Shown here in pieces: positions 45,443 through 53,914 of a DNA stretch of 64,000 nucleotides. Every line of letters starts with the position of its first letter. Within the stretch, counting starts at the first letter, position 1. The notes under the pieces are model-generated. The model made no database searches and had not been told where the DNA came from. It worked only from the letters and a program-made list of their open reading frames with translations. Location of the stretch: positions 1 to 64,000 of the forward strand of contig JAGXRF010000112.1 of the NCBI GenBank assembly GCA_018335925.1, written 5' to 3'. The DNA comes from Flavobacteriales bacterium. Lineage in GTDB: Bacteria; Bacteroidota; Bacteroidia; Flavobacteriales; Flavobacteriaceae. The translations under genes were made by a program, and so were the position numbers.

Positions 45443-45511
45443 TCTTGATGTTTTTTAAGTTGTATCTGAAAGACACAACATACTCTTTATGACAGAGAAA
45501 AATAATATTAA

Positions 45512-45579
45512 AAAGGATGCCTGAAATAGATATTGAACAGGCAATGACTCAAAATGTAAAAGAATTCCAGACATCCTTT
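45512..45579 (-). terminator. Terminator or attenuator hairpin between nosZ and nosL
   Basis: On the minus strand AAAGGATG...CATCCTTTTTAATATT forms the outer stem (45579-45572 with 45519-45512), helped by CAG/CTG after a mismatch. An alternative inner stem GCCTG/CAGGC (45542-45538 with 45523-45519) uses some of the same bases. T-rich tail follows. It would reduce nosLDFY relative to nosCZ. Confidence 0.6.
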
Positions 45580-45592
45580 ATGAAAACATTAC

Positions 45593-47572
45593 TTATTTTG
45601 CCGATGGCAAATTGGTTCCTAAACTATAGTGTAATGGAACGTTAGATCCTTTAGATGATACCCTGATATACCCTTGCATTTCCTGGTGCAAAGCACTACA
45701 AAAGTCGGTACAATAGAATGGGAAAATACCCACTCGGTCAGGAACCCATTTCAAGGTGGTTGTTTCACCCGGCATAATTAAAAGCTCTCCGTTGTTTGCA
45801 CCTTTTACAGCAAATCCGTGAGGGACATCCCAATCTTGTTCCAGATTAGTGACATGGAAATAGACTTCATCACCCAAGAATACCCCTTCAATATTATCAG
45901 GATTCAAATTAGAGCGAATAGCAGTCATATAGACATGTACTTTATTTCCATCTCTGACAACTTTTGCTTCATTAGGACCTTTGGCCACATAAGGATGCTT
46001 GTTTTCATTGATATTGTAAATTTTCAACTGCCCATTATTTCTAATCAAATCAGCTGGAGCAGCCTGTGCATAGTGAGGTTCACCGATAGTTGGGAAGTCT
46101 AAAATAAGTTGCATTTTATCACCACTGATATCATAAATCTGAGCACTCTGACATAATTCCGGACCGGTTGGCAAATATCTGTCTTTGGTAATTTTATTAT
46201 ACGCAACCAAATATTTCCCAAATGGCTTTTTGGTGTTACCTCCCGGAATGCACAAGTGACCCACAGAGTAATATGTGGGTACTCTATCCACTACCTGAAG
46301 CGTTTCAATGTTCCATTTTACTACTTCTGATGAAACGAAGAAGGTAGTATATCCAAATCCTTTTCCATCAAACTCTGTATGAAGAGGCCCTAAACCTGGT
46401 TTTTGAACTTCACCATGAAGAGCGGCTTCATATTTTACAACGGGTAATCCACTGTAATCCCCTTCATAATTTTTTTCCTTAATTGCTTTTTGAAGTTTAT
46501 CAAAACTAAACACAGGAATCAAAGCGGCTAATTTTCCTGAACCTACAATATATTCTCCGGTAGGATCCACGTCACAACCATGGGGTGATTTTGGACAAGG
46601 AATCATGTAACAAATATCATCAAATTCAGAAGCATCTAAAACCAATACTTCTTCTTTAATAACCGAAGATGAGGTATGGGTATGTTCGTCCCACACATTA
46701 TGAGCATATCGCACTTTTTGTTTTTTTGCTTTACCGGCTTTCACATACTCTTCTGCTTTTTTCCAGTTCACTGCCATAATAAAGTCTTTATCTTTCTGAG
46801 ATGCATTTACTTCTAACAGCGTATTGGCTTGTTCGGTATTATAACAAGAAAAGAAGAACCAACCATGAGACTTACCTTTTCCAGCACGAGCCAAATCGAA
46901 ATTTATTCCTGGGGTTTTAATTTGAAAAGCGATGTCCATGCCTCCGGATTCTTTATCAACACTAATGAAACTAATGTGTCCTTTGAAGTTTTCTTTGTAG
47001 GTGCTAATAGGCACATCTCCATCTTTGTAATCAGCAGGAACACTAAAACGAGTACCCGCAACTATATATTCGGTATTCTCAGTTGCAAAAGGCGAAGAAT
47101 GGTTACCAGCACTGTTTGGAATTTCAATGATTTCAGCAGTTCTAAACGTTTTTAGGTCTATTCTTGCTACTCGTGGTGTATTGTTAGCGTTTCCAAACAT
47201 CCAGCGACCATCCACTTCACCATTGGTTTGAGATGACTCAACGTGATGTAAGTCATCCCAGGGCACAAAACCATGAGACGTATTTAACATAGGTTTGGTT
47301 TCTTCACTATATCCCCATCCTTTTTCAGGGTCAACAGAAAAAACAGGTATTACGCGAAATAATCTTCCGCTGGGCAGACCGTAAACACTTAATTGTCCGC
47401 TAAAACCCCCAGAAACAAAATTGTAAAATTCATCATACTGTCCTGGTGGAACATAGGCTTTTTGAGCAGCATCACCACTTACAGCATCTGTAGTGTTTTT
47501 AGGTTTACAAGAACCTAAAACCAAAACAGAGGCAACCAGTAACGTGCTTAGGGTTAAAAAATTGGTTTTCAT
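45593..47572 (-). CDS. nosZ: Nitrous oxide reductase, clade II type
   Basis: A 659-residue copper enzyme reducing N2O to N2. The signal is of Sec/lipoprotein type (LVLGSC near 21), not twin-Arg, which marks clade II. The propeller carries CuZ His motifs such as DDLHHVE, NVWDEHTHT, SPHGCDVDPTG and GLGPLHTEFDG. The C-terminal cupredoxin has the CuA site Cys621-x3-Cys625-x3-His629-x2-Met632. It is preceded by its cytochrome c gene. Transcribed from the site-bearing promoter upstream of that gene. Confidence 0.96.
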   Translation of the reverse strand: MKTNFLTLSTLLVASVLVLGSCKPKNTTDAVSGDAAQKAYVPPGQYDEFYNFVSGGFSGQLSVYGLPSGRLFRVIPVFSVDPEKGWGYSEETKPMLNTSHGFVPWDDLHHVESSQTNGEVDGRWMFGNANNTPRVARIDLKTFRTAEIIEIPNSAGNHSSPFATENTEYIVAGTRFSVPADYKDGDVPISTYKENFKGHISFISVDKESGGMDIAFQIKTPGINFDLARAGKGKSHGWFFFSCYNTEQANTLLEVNASQKDKDFIMAVNWKKAEEYVKAGKAKKQKVRYAHNVWDEHTHTSSSVIKEEVLVLDASEFDDICYMIPCPKSPHGCDVDPTGEYIVGSGKLAALIPVFSFDKLQKAIKEKNYEGDYSGLPVVKYEAALHGEVQKPGLGPLHTEFDGKGFGYTTFFVSSEVVKWNIETLQVVDRVPTYYSVGHLCIPGGNTKKPFGKYLVAYNKITKDRYLPTGPELCQSAQIYDISGDKMQLILDFPTIGEPHYAQAAPADLIRNNGQLKIYNINENKHPYVAKGPNEAKVVRDGNKVHVYMTAIRSNLNPDNIEGVFLGDEVYFHVTNLEQDWDVPHGFAVKGANNGELLIMPGETTTLKWVPDRVGIFPFYCTDFCSALHQEMQGYIRVSSKGSNVPLHYSLGTNLPSAK

Positions 47573-47607
47573 ATACTCTCGAATTGATTAATAAATAAGT
47601 TACATTT

Positions 47608-48078
47608 TTACTTTACGCCATCGTTCTTTCTCATGTATTCCAGAATTTCACGGGCTTCCTGATCGCCAATAGATTGATTGGGCATTCTCACCAAACACAA
47701 TTCTAATTGAGCCTGAAGTTCAGGGTCTTTGTCAATCATTGGGTCAGGATTGGTTACAAAATTCATCAGCCACTCAGGTGTTCTTCTAAGGGTAACACCT
47801 TTCCAACCCGGTCCAACCAAACGTTCCTCTGTCAATTTATGACAGGATAAGCACTTTACCCCAGATACTTTTTCTCCGGCATTTGCCAAAGCATGATCAA
47901 GGTTAGGTGAAAGGTCAATTTTATCAAATTTCCCCTCTCCCCGATTCGGATCATAAGATGATGGATCACTGGCTGAAGTTTCTCCGGCAGCTGGCTTAGA
48001 AAAGTCATCTCCCTTTTTGTCTTTTCCGCAAGAAGCGAACAAAACAAAACTCAGTAGGATTAAAATTAATTTGTTCAT
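47608..48078 (-). CDS. nosC: Monoheme cytochrome c of the nos operon
   Basis: A 156-residue lipoprotein (LFASC, Cys17) with a Pro/Ser-rich linker and one heme site CLSCH (76-80). Met132 in VRMPNQS is the sixth ligand. It likely feeds electrons to NosZ, 35 bp downstream. First gene of the nos unit. Confidence 0.88.
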   Translation of the reverse strand: MNKLILILLSFVLFASCGKDKKGDDFSKPAAGETSASDPSSYDPNRGEGKFDKIDLSPNLDHALANAGEKVSGVKCLSCHKLTEERLVGPGWKGVTLRRTPEWLMNFVTNPDPMIDKDPELQAQLELCLVRMPNQSIGDQEAREILEYMRKNDGVK

Positions 48079-48104
48079 AATAATTAAGGTTTTAATTTAT
48101 GTTA

Positions 48105-48151
48105 CAAAGGTCAGATAGAACCACCGCTTCATTTTATGACCCTAATCATAA
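48105..48151 (-). promoter_or_regulatory. Crp/Fnr-type site and promoter of nosC-nosZ
   Basis: TTATGA-CCCTAA-TCATAA (48134-48151) is centred 34 bp from the centre of GACCTTTG (minus strand, 48112-48105), a one-mismatch -7 element. Confidence 0.7.
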
Positions 48152-48216
48152 CAAAACTGTTTTTTTGGAGATTCTTTAAGAAGTAATGTCCATTTGTCCT
48201 CTAAAAATGAGGTTGA

Positions 48217-48263
48217 TTATGATTTAAGTCATACTTACTGAGAATATGGCTGCTTTATCTTTG
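48217..48263 (+). promoter_or_regulatory. Crp/Fnr-type site and promoter of the copper-uptake operon
   Basis: TTATGA-TTTAAG-TCATAC (48217-48234) is centred 34 bp before the centre of a perfect -7 element TATCTTTG (48256-48263). The ATG of the first gene is 17 bp further. Confidence 0.75.
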
Positions 48264-48280
48264 TACCAAAATCTAAATCA

Positions 48281-48645
48281 ATGTATAAGTGTTTCGTTTA
48301 TAGTATGGTTCTTTTGCTCTTCAGCAAGCCACTGCTCCCATTAGCGGAATACTATGGAACTATGATTATATCGTAAAAGAATTGTGCCAGGAGAAAGAGA
48401 AAGACACTTCTGACTGCAAAGGAAGTTGTTATTTGAAAAATCTGCTGGCCTCAGCATCAGAACAACAACTGCCCTTAACCGAATCGAAGATTACAGTTTT
48501 TAATGAAATATTATTTTGTGAATTACTGCCAAGTTTTCAATTTCAAATACATGAAATTGAATTAAACGCATTAGAAGATACCTACTCCAGTCTATACTTT
48601 CTATGGAATAGCACCTCCGTATTCCATCCTCCCATTATTGCTTAA
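48281..48645 (+). pseudogene. Small Cys-rich exported protein, frameshifted
   Basis: A short protein with an N-terminal hydrophobic stretch (SMVLLLFSKPLLPLAEYY) starts at 48281 but stops at 48374. The expected continuation NYDYIVKELCQEKEKDTSDCKGSCYLKN is in another frame from about 48358 to 48645. One base seems to be missing near 48356 (TATGGAAC; a third G would restore Tyr-Gly-Asn-Tyr). The C-x-C-type cysteines suggest metal or disulfide chemistry. I recall similar unnamed proteins next to TonB receptors in Bacteroidota. Either decay or a sequencing slip in a G run. Confidence 0.6.
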
Positions 48646-48781
48646 TCAGGCATTTTAATTCGACTCATTGCAATTACTGAAAAACTCAGACCGGGATTCT
48701 ATTGCCCGGATTTAAAAAAACAAAATCAAGCTTTTGGTCAAATGTGCTAGAAGTAAAAAATAATATCATAAAAGAAACATC

Positions 48782-49627
48782 ATGAAAAATAGTATCAAAT
48801 TAATCGTTTTATTACTGATTTCTATCGGAACTACATCATGCTCCAATGACTCAGAAAACACCCTCGTTAATGAATTAGGGAACCTGAAAAAAATTCAGGA
48901 ATTTACCAATGCCACCCATTCCGTTGAACTTTATGGCACGAAAACAACCTTGATTCAAGGACATAATGAGGTGTTTCTGAGAATTAAAGATCTGACCACT
49001 CAACAATATATTCAAAATGCAAATATGAGCTGGTTACCTCTCATGCATATGACCATGCACACCCATAGCTGTCCTTACAGCCCCATCACCAAAGTCGCAA
49101 ATAAGCAAACCCTATATAAAGGAGATATCGTCTTTCAAATGGCTCAAAATGAAACAGAGTACTGGGATTTAAAAATTGATTATCAAATCAATGGTGAAGA
49201 GTACAGTATGACACAAGTGATTGATGTTCCAGCATCCCCTAAAAGAAATGTTACTTCCTTCATGGGAACTGATAATAAACGATATATCATAGCACTTTTA
49301 GAACCAACCCATCCAAGAGTTGCTTTAAATGATATGATTGTTGGAGTATATAAAATGGAAAACATGATGTCTTTTCCTGTGCAAGATGGCTATACCGTTA
49401 AAATTGATCCACGCATGCCCGGAATGGGAAATCATGGGTCTCCCAATAATGTTCATTTATCTCAATCTCAGACAGGTGATCTTTACAAGGGTAAACTATC
49501 ATTAACGATGACCGGATATTGGAAAATCAATTTACAATTGGCTAATGCATCTGGAGATATTCTTAAAGGAGAAGAAGTTACAGAAGAAAATGAAGCCAGC
49601 AGTATCTTCTTTGAAATAGAATTCTAA
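48782..49627 (+). CDS. Met/His-rich lipoprotein with two YtkA/FixH-like domains
   Basis: A 281-residue lipoprotein (GTTSC near 20). Two beta-sandwich repeats are seen. The first has MSWLPLMHMTMHTHSCPYSP and the second KIDPRMPGMGNHGSPNN, both Met/His clusters of the sort that bind Cu(I). Ends IFFEIEF. Placed between the Cys-rich small gene and a TonB receptor, it should handle copper in the periplasm, perhaps for NosZ. The metal role is inferred from motifs. Confidence 0.7.
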   Translation: MKNSIKLIVLLLISIGTTSCSNDSENTLVNELGNLKKIQEFTNATHSVELYGTKTTLIQGHNEVFLRIKDLTTQQYIQNANMSWLPLMHMTMHTHSCPYSPITKVANKQTLYKGDIVFQMAQNETEYWDLKIDYQINGEEYSMTQVIDVPASPKRNVTSFMGTDNKRYIIALLEPTHPRVALNDMIVGVYKMENMMSFPVQDGYTVKIDPRMPGMGNHGSPNNVHLSQSQTGDLYKGKLSLTMTGYWKINLQLANASGDILKGEEVTEENEASSIFFEIEF

Positions 49628-49673
49628 GTCAAAAACGGGTCGGAAAAGTTTTCCAACCCACAATTTTAATATC

Positions 49674-51674
49674 ATGAAAAAGTATATTCTTCTCACATTT
49701 TTCTTGGGGGGATTTGGATGGCTATGGGCACAAGAAAAGGATAACGACAGCATTTTGCCGGTACGATTAAACGAAATTGTAGTTATCGGCAGGGGCAATC
49801 AGCTCCATGAAAAACTGGATAAACCCTTGGCAACTTTAGATGAGTATTTACAAAGGTCCGGAACCGTTGATCTCATTAAACGAGGTAGTTATGCCTGGGA
49901 ACCCCTGATTAATAGCATGTCCACCGAACGCACTGTGATCAGTATTGATGGCATGCGAATTTTTGGTGCATGTACCGATAAAATGGACCCGGTTACCTCG
50001 TATGTTGAAATTTCTAATCTTTCAGAAGCTCAAATTCAATCTGGACAACAAGGAAGTTGTCATGGTCCTACCTTAGGTGGTGCTATTGATTTGAAAAGAC
50101 ACTCCGGTGAAAAAGCTTCAATGGGTTTTTCTGGTGGGATACTCACTGGCTATGAATCCAATGCCAAACAACGAATTTTAGGAGGAAGTGTAAAATATCG
50201 AGATAGCAGTTTTTATGTTTTATCCAATATCACTTATCGAAAAGCAGAGAACTACCAAGCAGGTGGTCAACGTGAAATAAAATATTCTCAGTTTGAAAAA
50301 ATCAATAGCTCTATTACCGTAGGATATGAATTTCTACAAAACCAGCTTTTAGAAGCTTCCTTTATTTTCGATGAAGCACAAGATGTGGGATATCCTGCCT
50401 TACCCATGGATGTTTCGCTGGCCAAAGCATGGATTGGTTCGGTCAAATATGCTTGGGCTCCAAAAAAGCATTGGGTAAAGCATTGGGAAACCAAGTTATA
50501 TGCCAACAGTATTACCCATTTTATGGACGATTCTAAACGGCCGGATGTACCCATTCGAATGGATATGCCCGGATGGAGTGATACCTATGGTTATTATTCA
50601 AAAATCAGAGGCAATAAAGATGCCCATGCCTGGACAGTTAATTTTAACGGATTTTACAATCGCTCTTTGGCAGAAATGACCATGTTTTCAAACAACCCAA
50701 ACGAACCTGATATGTTTATGTACACTTGGCCTGATATCAGAACCCTTTATAATGGCGTGTTTGTTGAAGATGTGATTACCTTAAACTGCCATCAAACCCT
50801 GCATTGGAATCTGGGCATGGGAGTACATCAAAACAGGGTAAACAATGATTTTGGTTTGGCAAGTTTACAGATATTTTACCCGGATATGCCATCAGTCAAT
50901 ACGCGATTTTTAAAAAGTGTGGGGACTCAATTTAACCATCATTGGAATGATTTTAAATTGTTGTTGGGGGCAGGTTATGGCGAACGAGCCCCGTCGGTTT
51001 CCGAAGGGTATGCTTTCTATATTTTCAATAGTTACGATTTGTTTGATTATATCGGTAATCCAAATCTAAAAAATGAAAAATCGTTGGAAACTTCTGTTGG
51101 GTTAGAATACCAAAAATCTTCACTGAAAATGCAATTCAAATCTTCTTATTTCCGCCTATTGGATTATATCATTGGTATTCCCCAAAACGAATGGCTACCC
51201 ATGACCATTGGAGCTCAAGGCATCAAACAATATCAACAATTGAGTTATGCCAATTTATGGCACAATCAATTCTCCTGGGAATTTAAAGTGCTACCCAATT
51301 TACGCTGGAACGGCCAGCTGGTGTACAGCTTAGGCACCGATTCAGAAAACAGAAATTTGCCATTTCTGAGTCCGTTGCAATACCGTAATGAATTGCAATT
51401 CAAAAAGGATGACTGGGTGGCTACTGCTTCTGTTTTAGGAAATGCAACCCAAACACAATACAGTCCGTTTTATGGAGAAAACAGAACTCCTGCCTATGCT
51501 ATTGTAAACCTGTCAGCCGGATACCAACTTCGATGGGAAAAGCAAAAATTACAGATTCAAACCGGTGTAGAAAATGTATTGGATACTTTTTATGCCACTT
51601 TTGCCGACTGGAATAATATTCCTAGAATGGGACGAAATATATTTATCAACCTAAATTTTTCCTTTGGAGAATAA
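49674..51674 (+). CDS. TonB-dependent receptor, copper type (NosA/OprC-like)
   Basis: A 666-residue outer-membrane receptor with signal (cut at WAQE), a plug of about 130 residues and a 22-strand barrel ending in Phe-Gly-Glu. The plug has SIDGMRIFGACTDKMDPVTSYVE, close to the Cys/Met-containing segment of OprC/NosA copper receptors, and QSGQQGSCHGPTLGGAIDL. Methionine-rich loops (AEMTMFSNNPNEPDMFMYTW) would suit copper. NosA is required for NosZ copper loading in pseudomonads; the position next to nosC-nosZ supports the same use. Confidence 0.8.
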   Translation: MKKYILLTFFLGGFGWLWAQEKDNDSILPVRLNEIVVIGRGNQLHEKLDKPLATLDEYLQRSGTVDLIKRGSYAWEPLINSMSTERTVISIDGMRIFGACTDKMDPVTSYVEISNLSEAQIQSGQQGSCHGPTLGGAIDLKRHSGEKASMGFSGGILTGYESNAKQRILGGSVKYRDSSFYVLSNITYRKAENYQAGGQREIKYSQFEKINSSITVGYEFLQNQLLEASFIFDEAQDVGYPALPMDVSLAKAWIGSVKYAWAPKKHWVKHWETKLYANSITHFMDDSKRPDVPIRMDMPGWSDTYGYYSKIRGNKDAHAWTVNFNGFYNRSLAEMTMFSNNPNEPDMFMYTWPDIRTLYNGVFVEDVITLNCHQTLHWNLGMGVHQNRVNNDFGLASLQIFYPDMPSVNTRFLKSVGTQFNHHWNDFKLLLGAGYGERAPSVSEGYAFYIFNSYDLFDYIGNPNLKNEKSLETSVGLEYQKSSLKMQFKSSYFRLLDYIIGIPQNEWLPMTIGAQGIKQYQQLSYANLWHNQFSWEFKVLPNLRWNGQLVYSLGTDSENRNLPFLSPLQYRNELQFKKDDWVATASVLGNATQTQYSPFYGENRTPAYAIVNLSAGYQLRWEKQKLQIQTGVENVLDTFYATFADWNNIPRMGRNIFINLNFSFGE

Positions 51675-51691
51675 TATCAAATTAAAATATC

Positions 51692-52135
51692 ATGCAAAAA
51701 ATAATGACCTCTTTTGTATTTATGTTAGTACTATTACTTTCGGTAAACTGTACAAAAAAACAGGAAGTACTGGCTCAAACCGATGAAACGATAACTTTTG
51801 ACATGGAACCCCTTGAATTAAATATGGGTCAAAAATGGGTTGTCACATTTGAAATGAAACCTTATTTACTGGAATCAGAATCATTAGTTGATGAGTTTAT
51901 CATCAATCAATCTACCGATTACAAAGAATTGGTTAGTCAACTCCGGGAGAGAAAATCTGATTTGGTATCCAACTGCAATATGCAATGTCGTGGTCATGAT
52001 GAATTACACAAATGGCTTGTACCGTATATTTATTTAATGGAAGAATTGGCCGATTCAGAAGATCCGAAAAAATCAAAACAAATTGTTTCGGAATTAAAAC
52101 GAGCGTTTGAAATCTATCATCTACACTTTCAGTAA
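51692..52135 (+). CDS. Lipoprotein of the copper-uptake operon, unknown
   Basis: A 147-residue protein with lipoprotein signal (LLSVNC, Cys20). The mature part is mainly helical and has CNMQCRGHDELHKWL, a Cys/Met/His cluster that may hold a metal. Starts 17 bp after the receptor gene. I do not recognise the family. Its convergent neighbour is the norB-like gene. Confidence 0.6.
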   Translation: MQKIMTSFVFMLVLLLSVNCTKKQEVLAQTDETITFDMEPLELNMGQKWVVTFEMKPYLLESESLVDEFIINQSTDYKELVSQLRERKSDLVSNCNMQCRGHDELHKWLVPYIYLMEELADSEDPKKSKQIVSELKRAFEIYHLHFQ

Positions 52136-52173
52136 TATCAAAATTCACCTTTGGCGTTCAACCTTAAATTTTC

Positions 52174-53472
52174 CTATTTACGAAAAGATTTAAATAGAAG
52201 ATAACCCAAAAGCAGAGCCATGGTGATAAACAAAACAGTACCCGAAGCAATAAATCCATAAATATAGGGTTGAAGCGAATCTTGAAGCTTAGAAAAAGTA
52301 AGCTCAGAGGGGGTGATTTGCCATTTCCCTTTTATAATTCCCATGGTTATTAGAAAACTCAACATGAGTAACAGTGAAGCTTGAACACCCCAAAATAGGG
52401 TATTTAGTATTTGACTTGAGAGCTTTGACATTTTGGGGACTATTAAATAAAATGCTCCCGCCAGAATAATCATGGAATTGATTCCAATCGTTGTCCCCAT
52501 GGCATGTGCTACCGTAATATGCGTGCCATGGGTAAATAGATTGATAATAGGAATCGACATCAAAAGAGCTAAAAACAAGTTTAGCATAACCCAATAATCA
52601 GCAGCCATTAAAAACCGATACGGAAACAGAGCATAAAATGTTTTTTGCTCTTTAAGTTGTCTTTTAAAAAGATAGAAAATCCGAATTAAAATGATCCATT
52701 CAGACATACTGACTACATAGGAAATATGATGAATAGATCGATCTGTGGGCACCAGATATATGTGATGACCCCAATTAAACATTAAGTTAAACAAGCCCAA
52801 AAAGAATAAAGCAAATACGATAGGTTTTCGGGCAAACGCATCGTCTCCGCTGATCTTAACCATCAAATACATGGCAACTCCATAGATAATTTGATTTACA
52901 GCACCAACTATCGAACCATTCACTTTCCATTGAATGGTTATATCTGTTACTAAGTCTTGTTGAAAAAATGGAAACAACCACAGGTAATTTTCTAAAAAAA
53001 CAAAAAGGAAAAATACCAAACCACTCAGCCACATCCAATAATAAACCGGCCAGGATTTTACAGGAGTAAGATTTCGAATGTAAATCCAAAGTAACAACAC
53101 ATAAGATAAAATAATCGGAATAGACCAAATTGGTGGAAATTCCCAATATTCTCTACCCCCAAAATTCCCTGAAAAATAGCTGATAAAAACTCCGGTTAAG
53201 GCGATAATCCATAAAAACAAATGCACTTTTAACCATGAAAGATGTTGTTTCAAAAGGTGTTCACGGTAAAGTCCCCAAAGCATCAAAGCCAATCCGCTGA
53301 TGATAATACCAAAATACACACTACTAACATGCAGTGGCCGTAATACGGAAAAAGGGAGAATCCCTGAAGCGGCTTCTTTCATCCGATAAGATTCTGAAGC
53401 CAAATGCCCCCAGAGAAGTCCCATTAACAATAAAAACAATGCTATTCGCAATAACCAATATATTGATTTCAT
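52174..53472 (-). CDS. norB: NorB-like heme-copper NO reductase subunit with altered FeB site
   Basis: A 432-residue protein with twelve helices. The heme b ligand region RPLHVSSVYFG (His48), FNWGHHIYLVP (His236, His237) and FTHGTHITVAHAMG (His315, 318, 323) agree with cNorB. In the helix that in cNorB reads HLWVEGVWE the sequence is KVNGSIVGAVNQ: by my alignment the FeB ligand His is Asn185 and the catalytic Glu is Val. This suggests one of the alternative NO reductase types, or a changed reaction. It is paired with a NorC-type cytochrome (4 bp), so NO reduction remains the best guess. Confidence 0.75.
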   Translation of the reverse strand: MKSIYWLLRIALFLLLMGLLWGHLASESYRMKEAASGILPFSVLRPLHVSSVYFGIIISGLALMLWGLYREHLLKQHLSWLKVHLFLWIIALTGVFISYFSGNFGGREYWEFPPIWSIPIILSYVLLLWIYIRNLTPVKSWPVYYWMWLSGLVFFLFVFLENYLWLFPFFQQDLVTDITIQWKVNGSIVGAVNQIIYGVAMYLMVKISGDDAFARKPIVFALFFLGLFNLMFNWGHHIYLVPTDRSIHHISYVVSMSEWIILIRIFYLFKRQLKEQKTFYALFPYRFLMAADYWVMLNLFLALLMSIPIINLFTHGTHITVAHAMGTTIGINSMIILAGAFYLIVPKMSKLSSQILNTLFWGVQASLLLMLSFLITMGIIKGKWQITPSELTFSKLQDSLQPYIYGFIASGTVLFITMALLLGYLLFKSFRK

Positions 53473-53476
53473 GAAT

Positions 53477-53914
53477 TTACTTTTTTATGGAATAAACACC
53501 CCAACCGTCGTGTTGATAATCGGAAGGTTGGGCTGAACCTGTCTCATCTAACGCCCTCAAAAAATAGAGTAAATCATCCATTTCTGATTCGGAAAGAGTA
53601 AAACCGGGCATTTGCTTTACACCTGATTGAATAATTCCTTTGAGATAAGCTTCGGAATACCCCGGTCGAGAAACAACATTGGTCAAATCAGGCCCCAAAT
53701 AACCTCCTAAACCATAAATTTGATGGCAGGTGTGGCAATTGTGTTGTTGCCAAATCATTTTACCTCTAGCCCATTTATCAGCGTCGGTAAGTTGAATAGG
53801 AATTACTTTTCGAATGGGACGCATATATACATAGCTGCTAAACATAACAAATAGAATGCAAAGCACCAGATATAAGTACTTTCGTTGCGGGAATTCGAAT
53901 ACATTCCTAAGCAT
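53477..53914 (-). CDS. norC: NorC-type membrane cytochrome c
   Basis: A 145-residue protein with an N-terminal helix (13-30) and one heme site CHTCH (60-64) in WQQHNCHTCHQIYGLGGYLGPDLTNV, a typical NorC context, and Met102 in KQMPGF as sixth ligand. It delivers electrons to the NorB-like subunit. The first 8 bp overlap nadB. Confidence 0.88.
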   Translation of the reverse strand: MLRNVFEFPQRKYLYLVLCILFVMFSSYVYMRPIRKVIPIQLTDADKWARGKMIWQQHNCHTCHQIYGLGGYLGPDLTNVVSRPGYSEAYLKGIIQSGVKQMPGFTLSESEMDDLLYFLRALDETGSAQPSDYQHDGWGVYSIKK

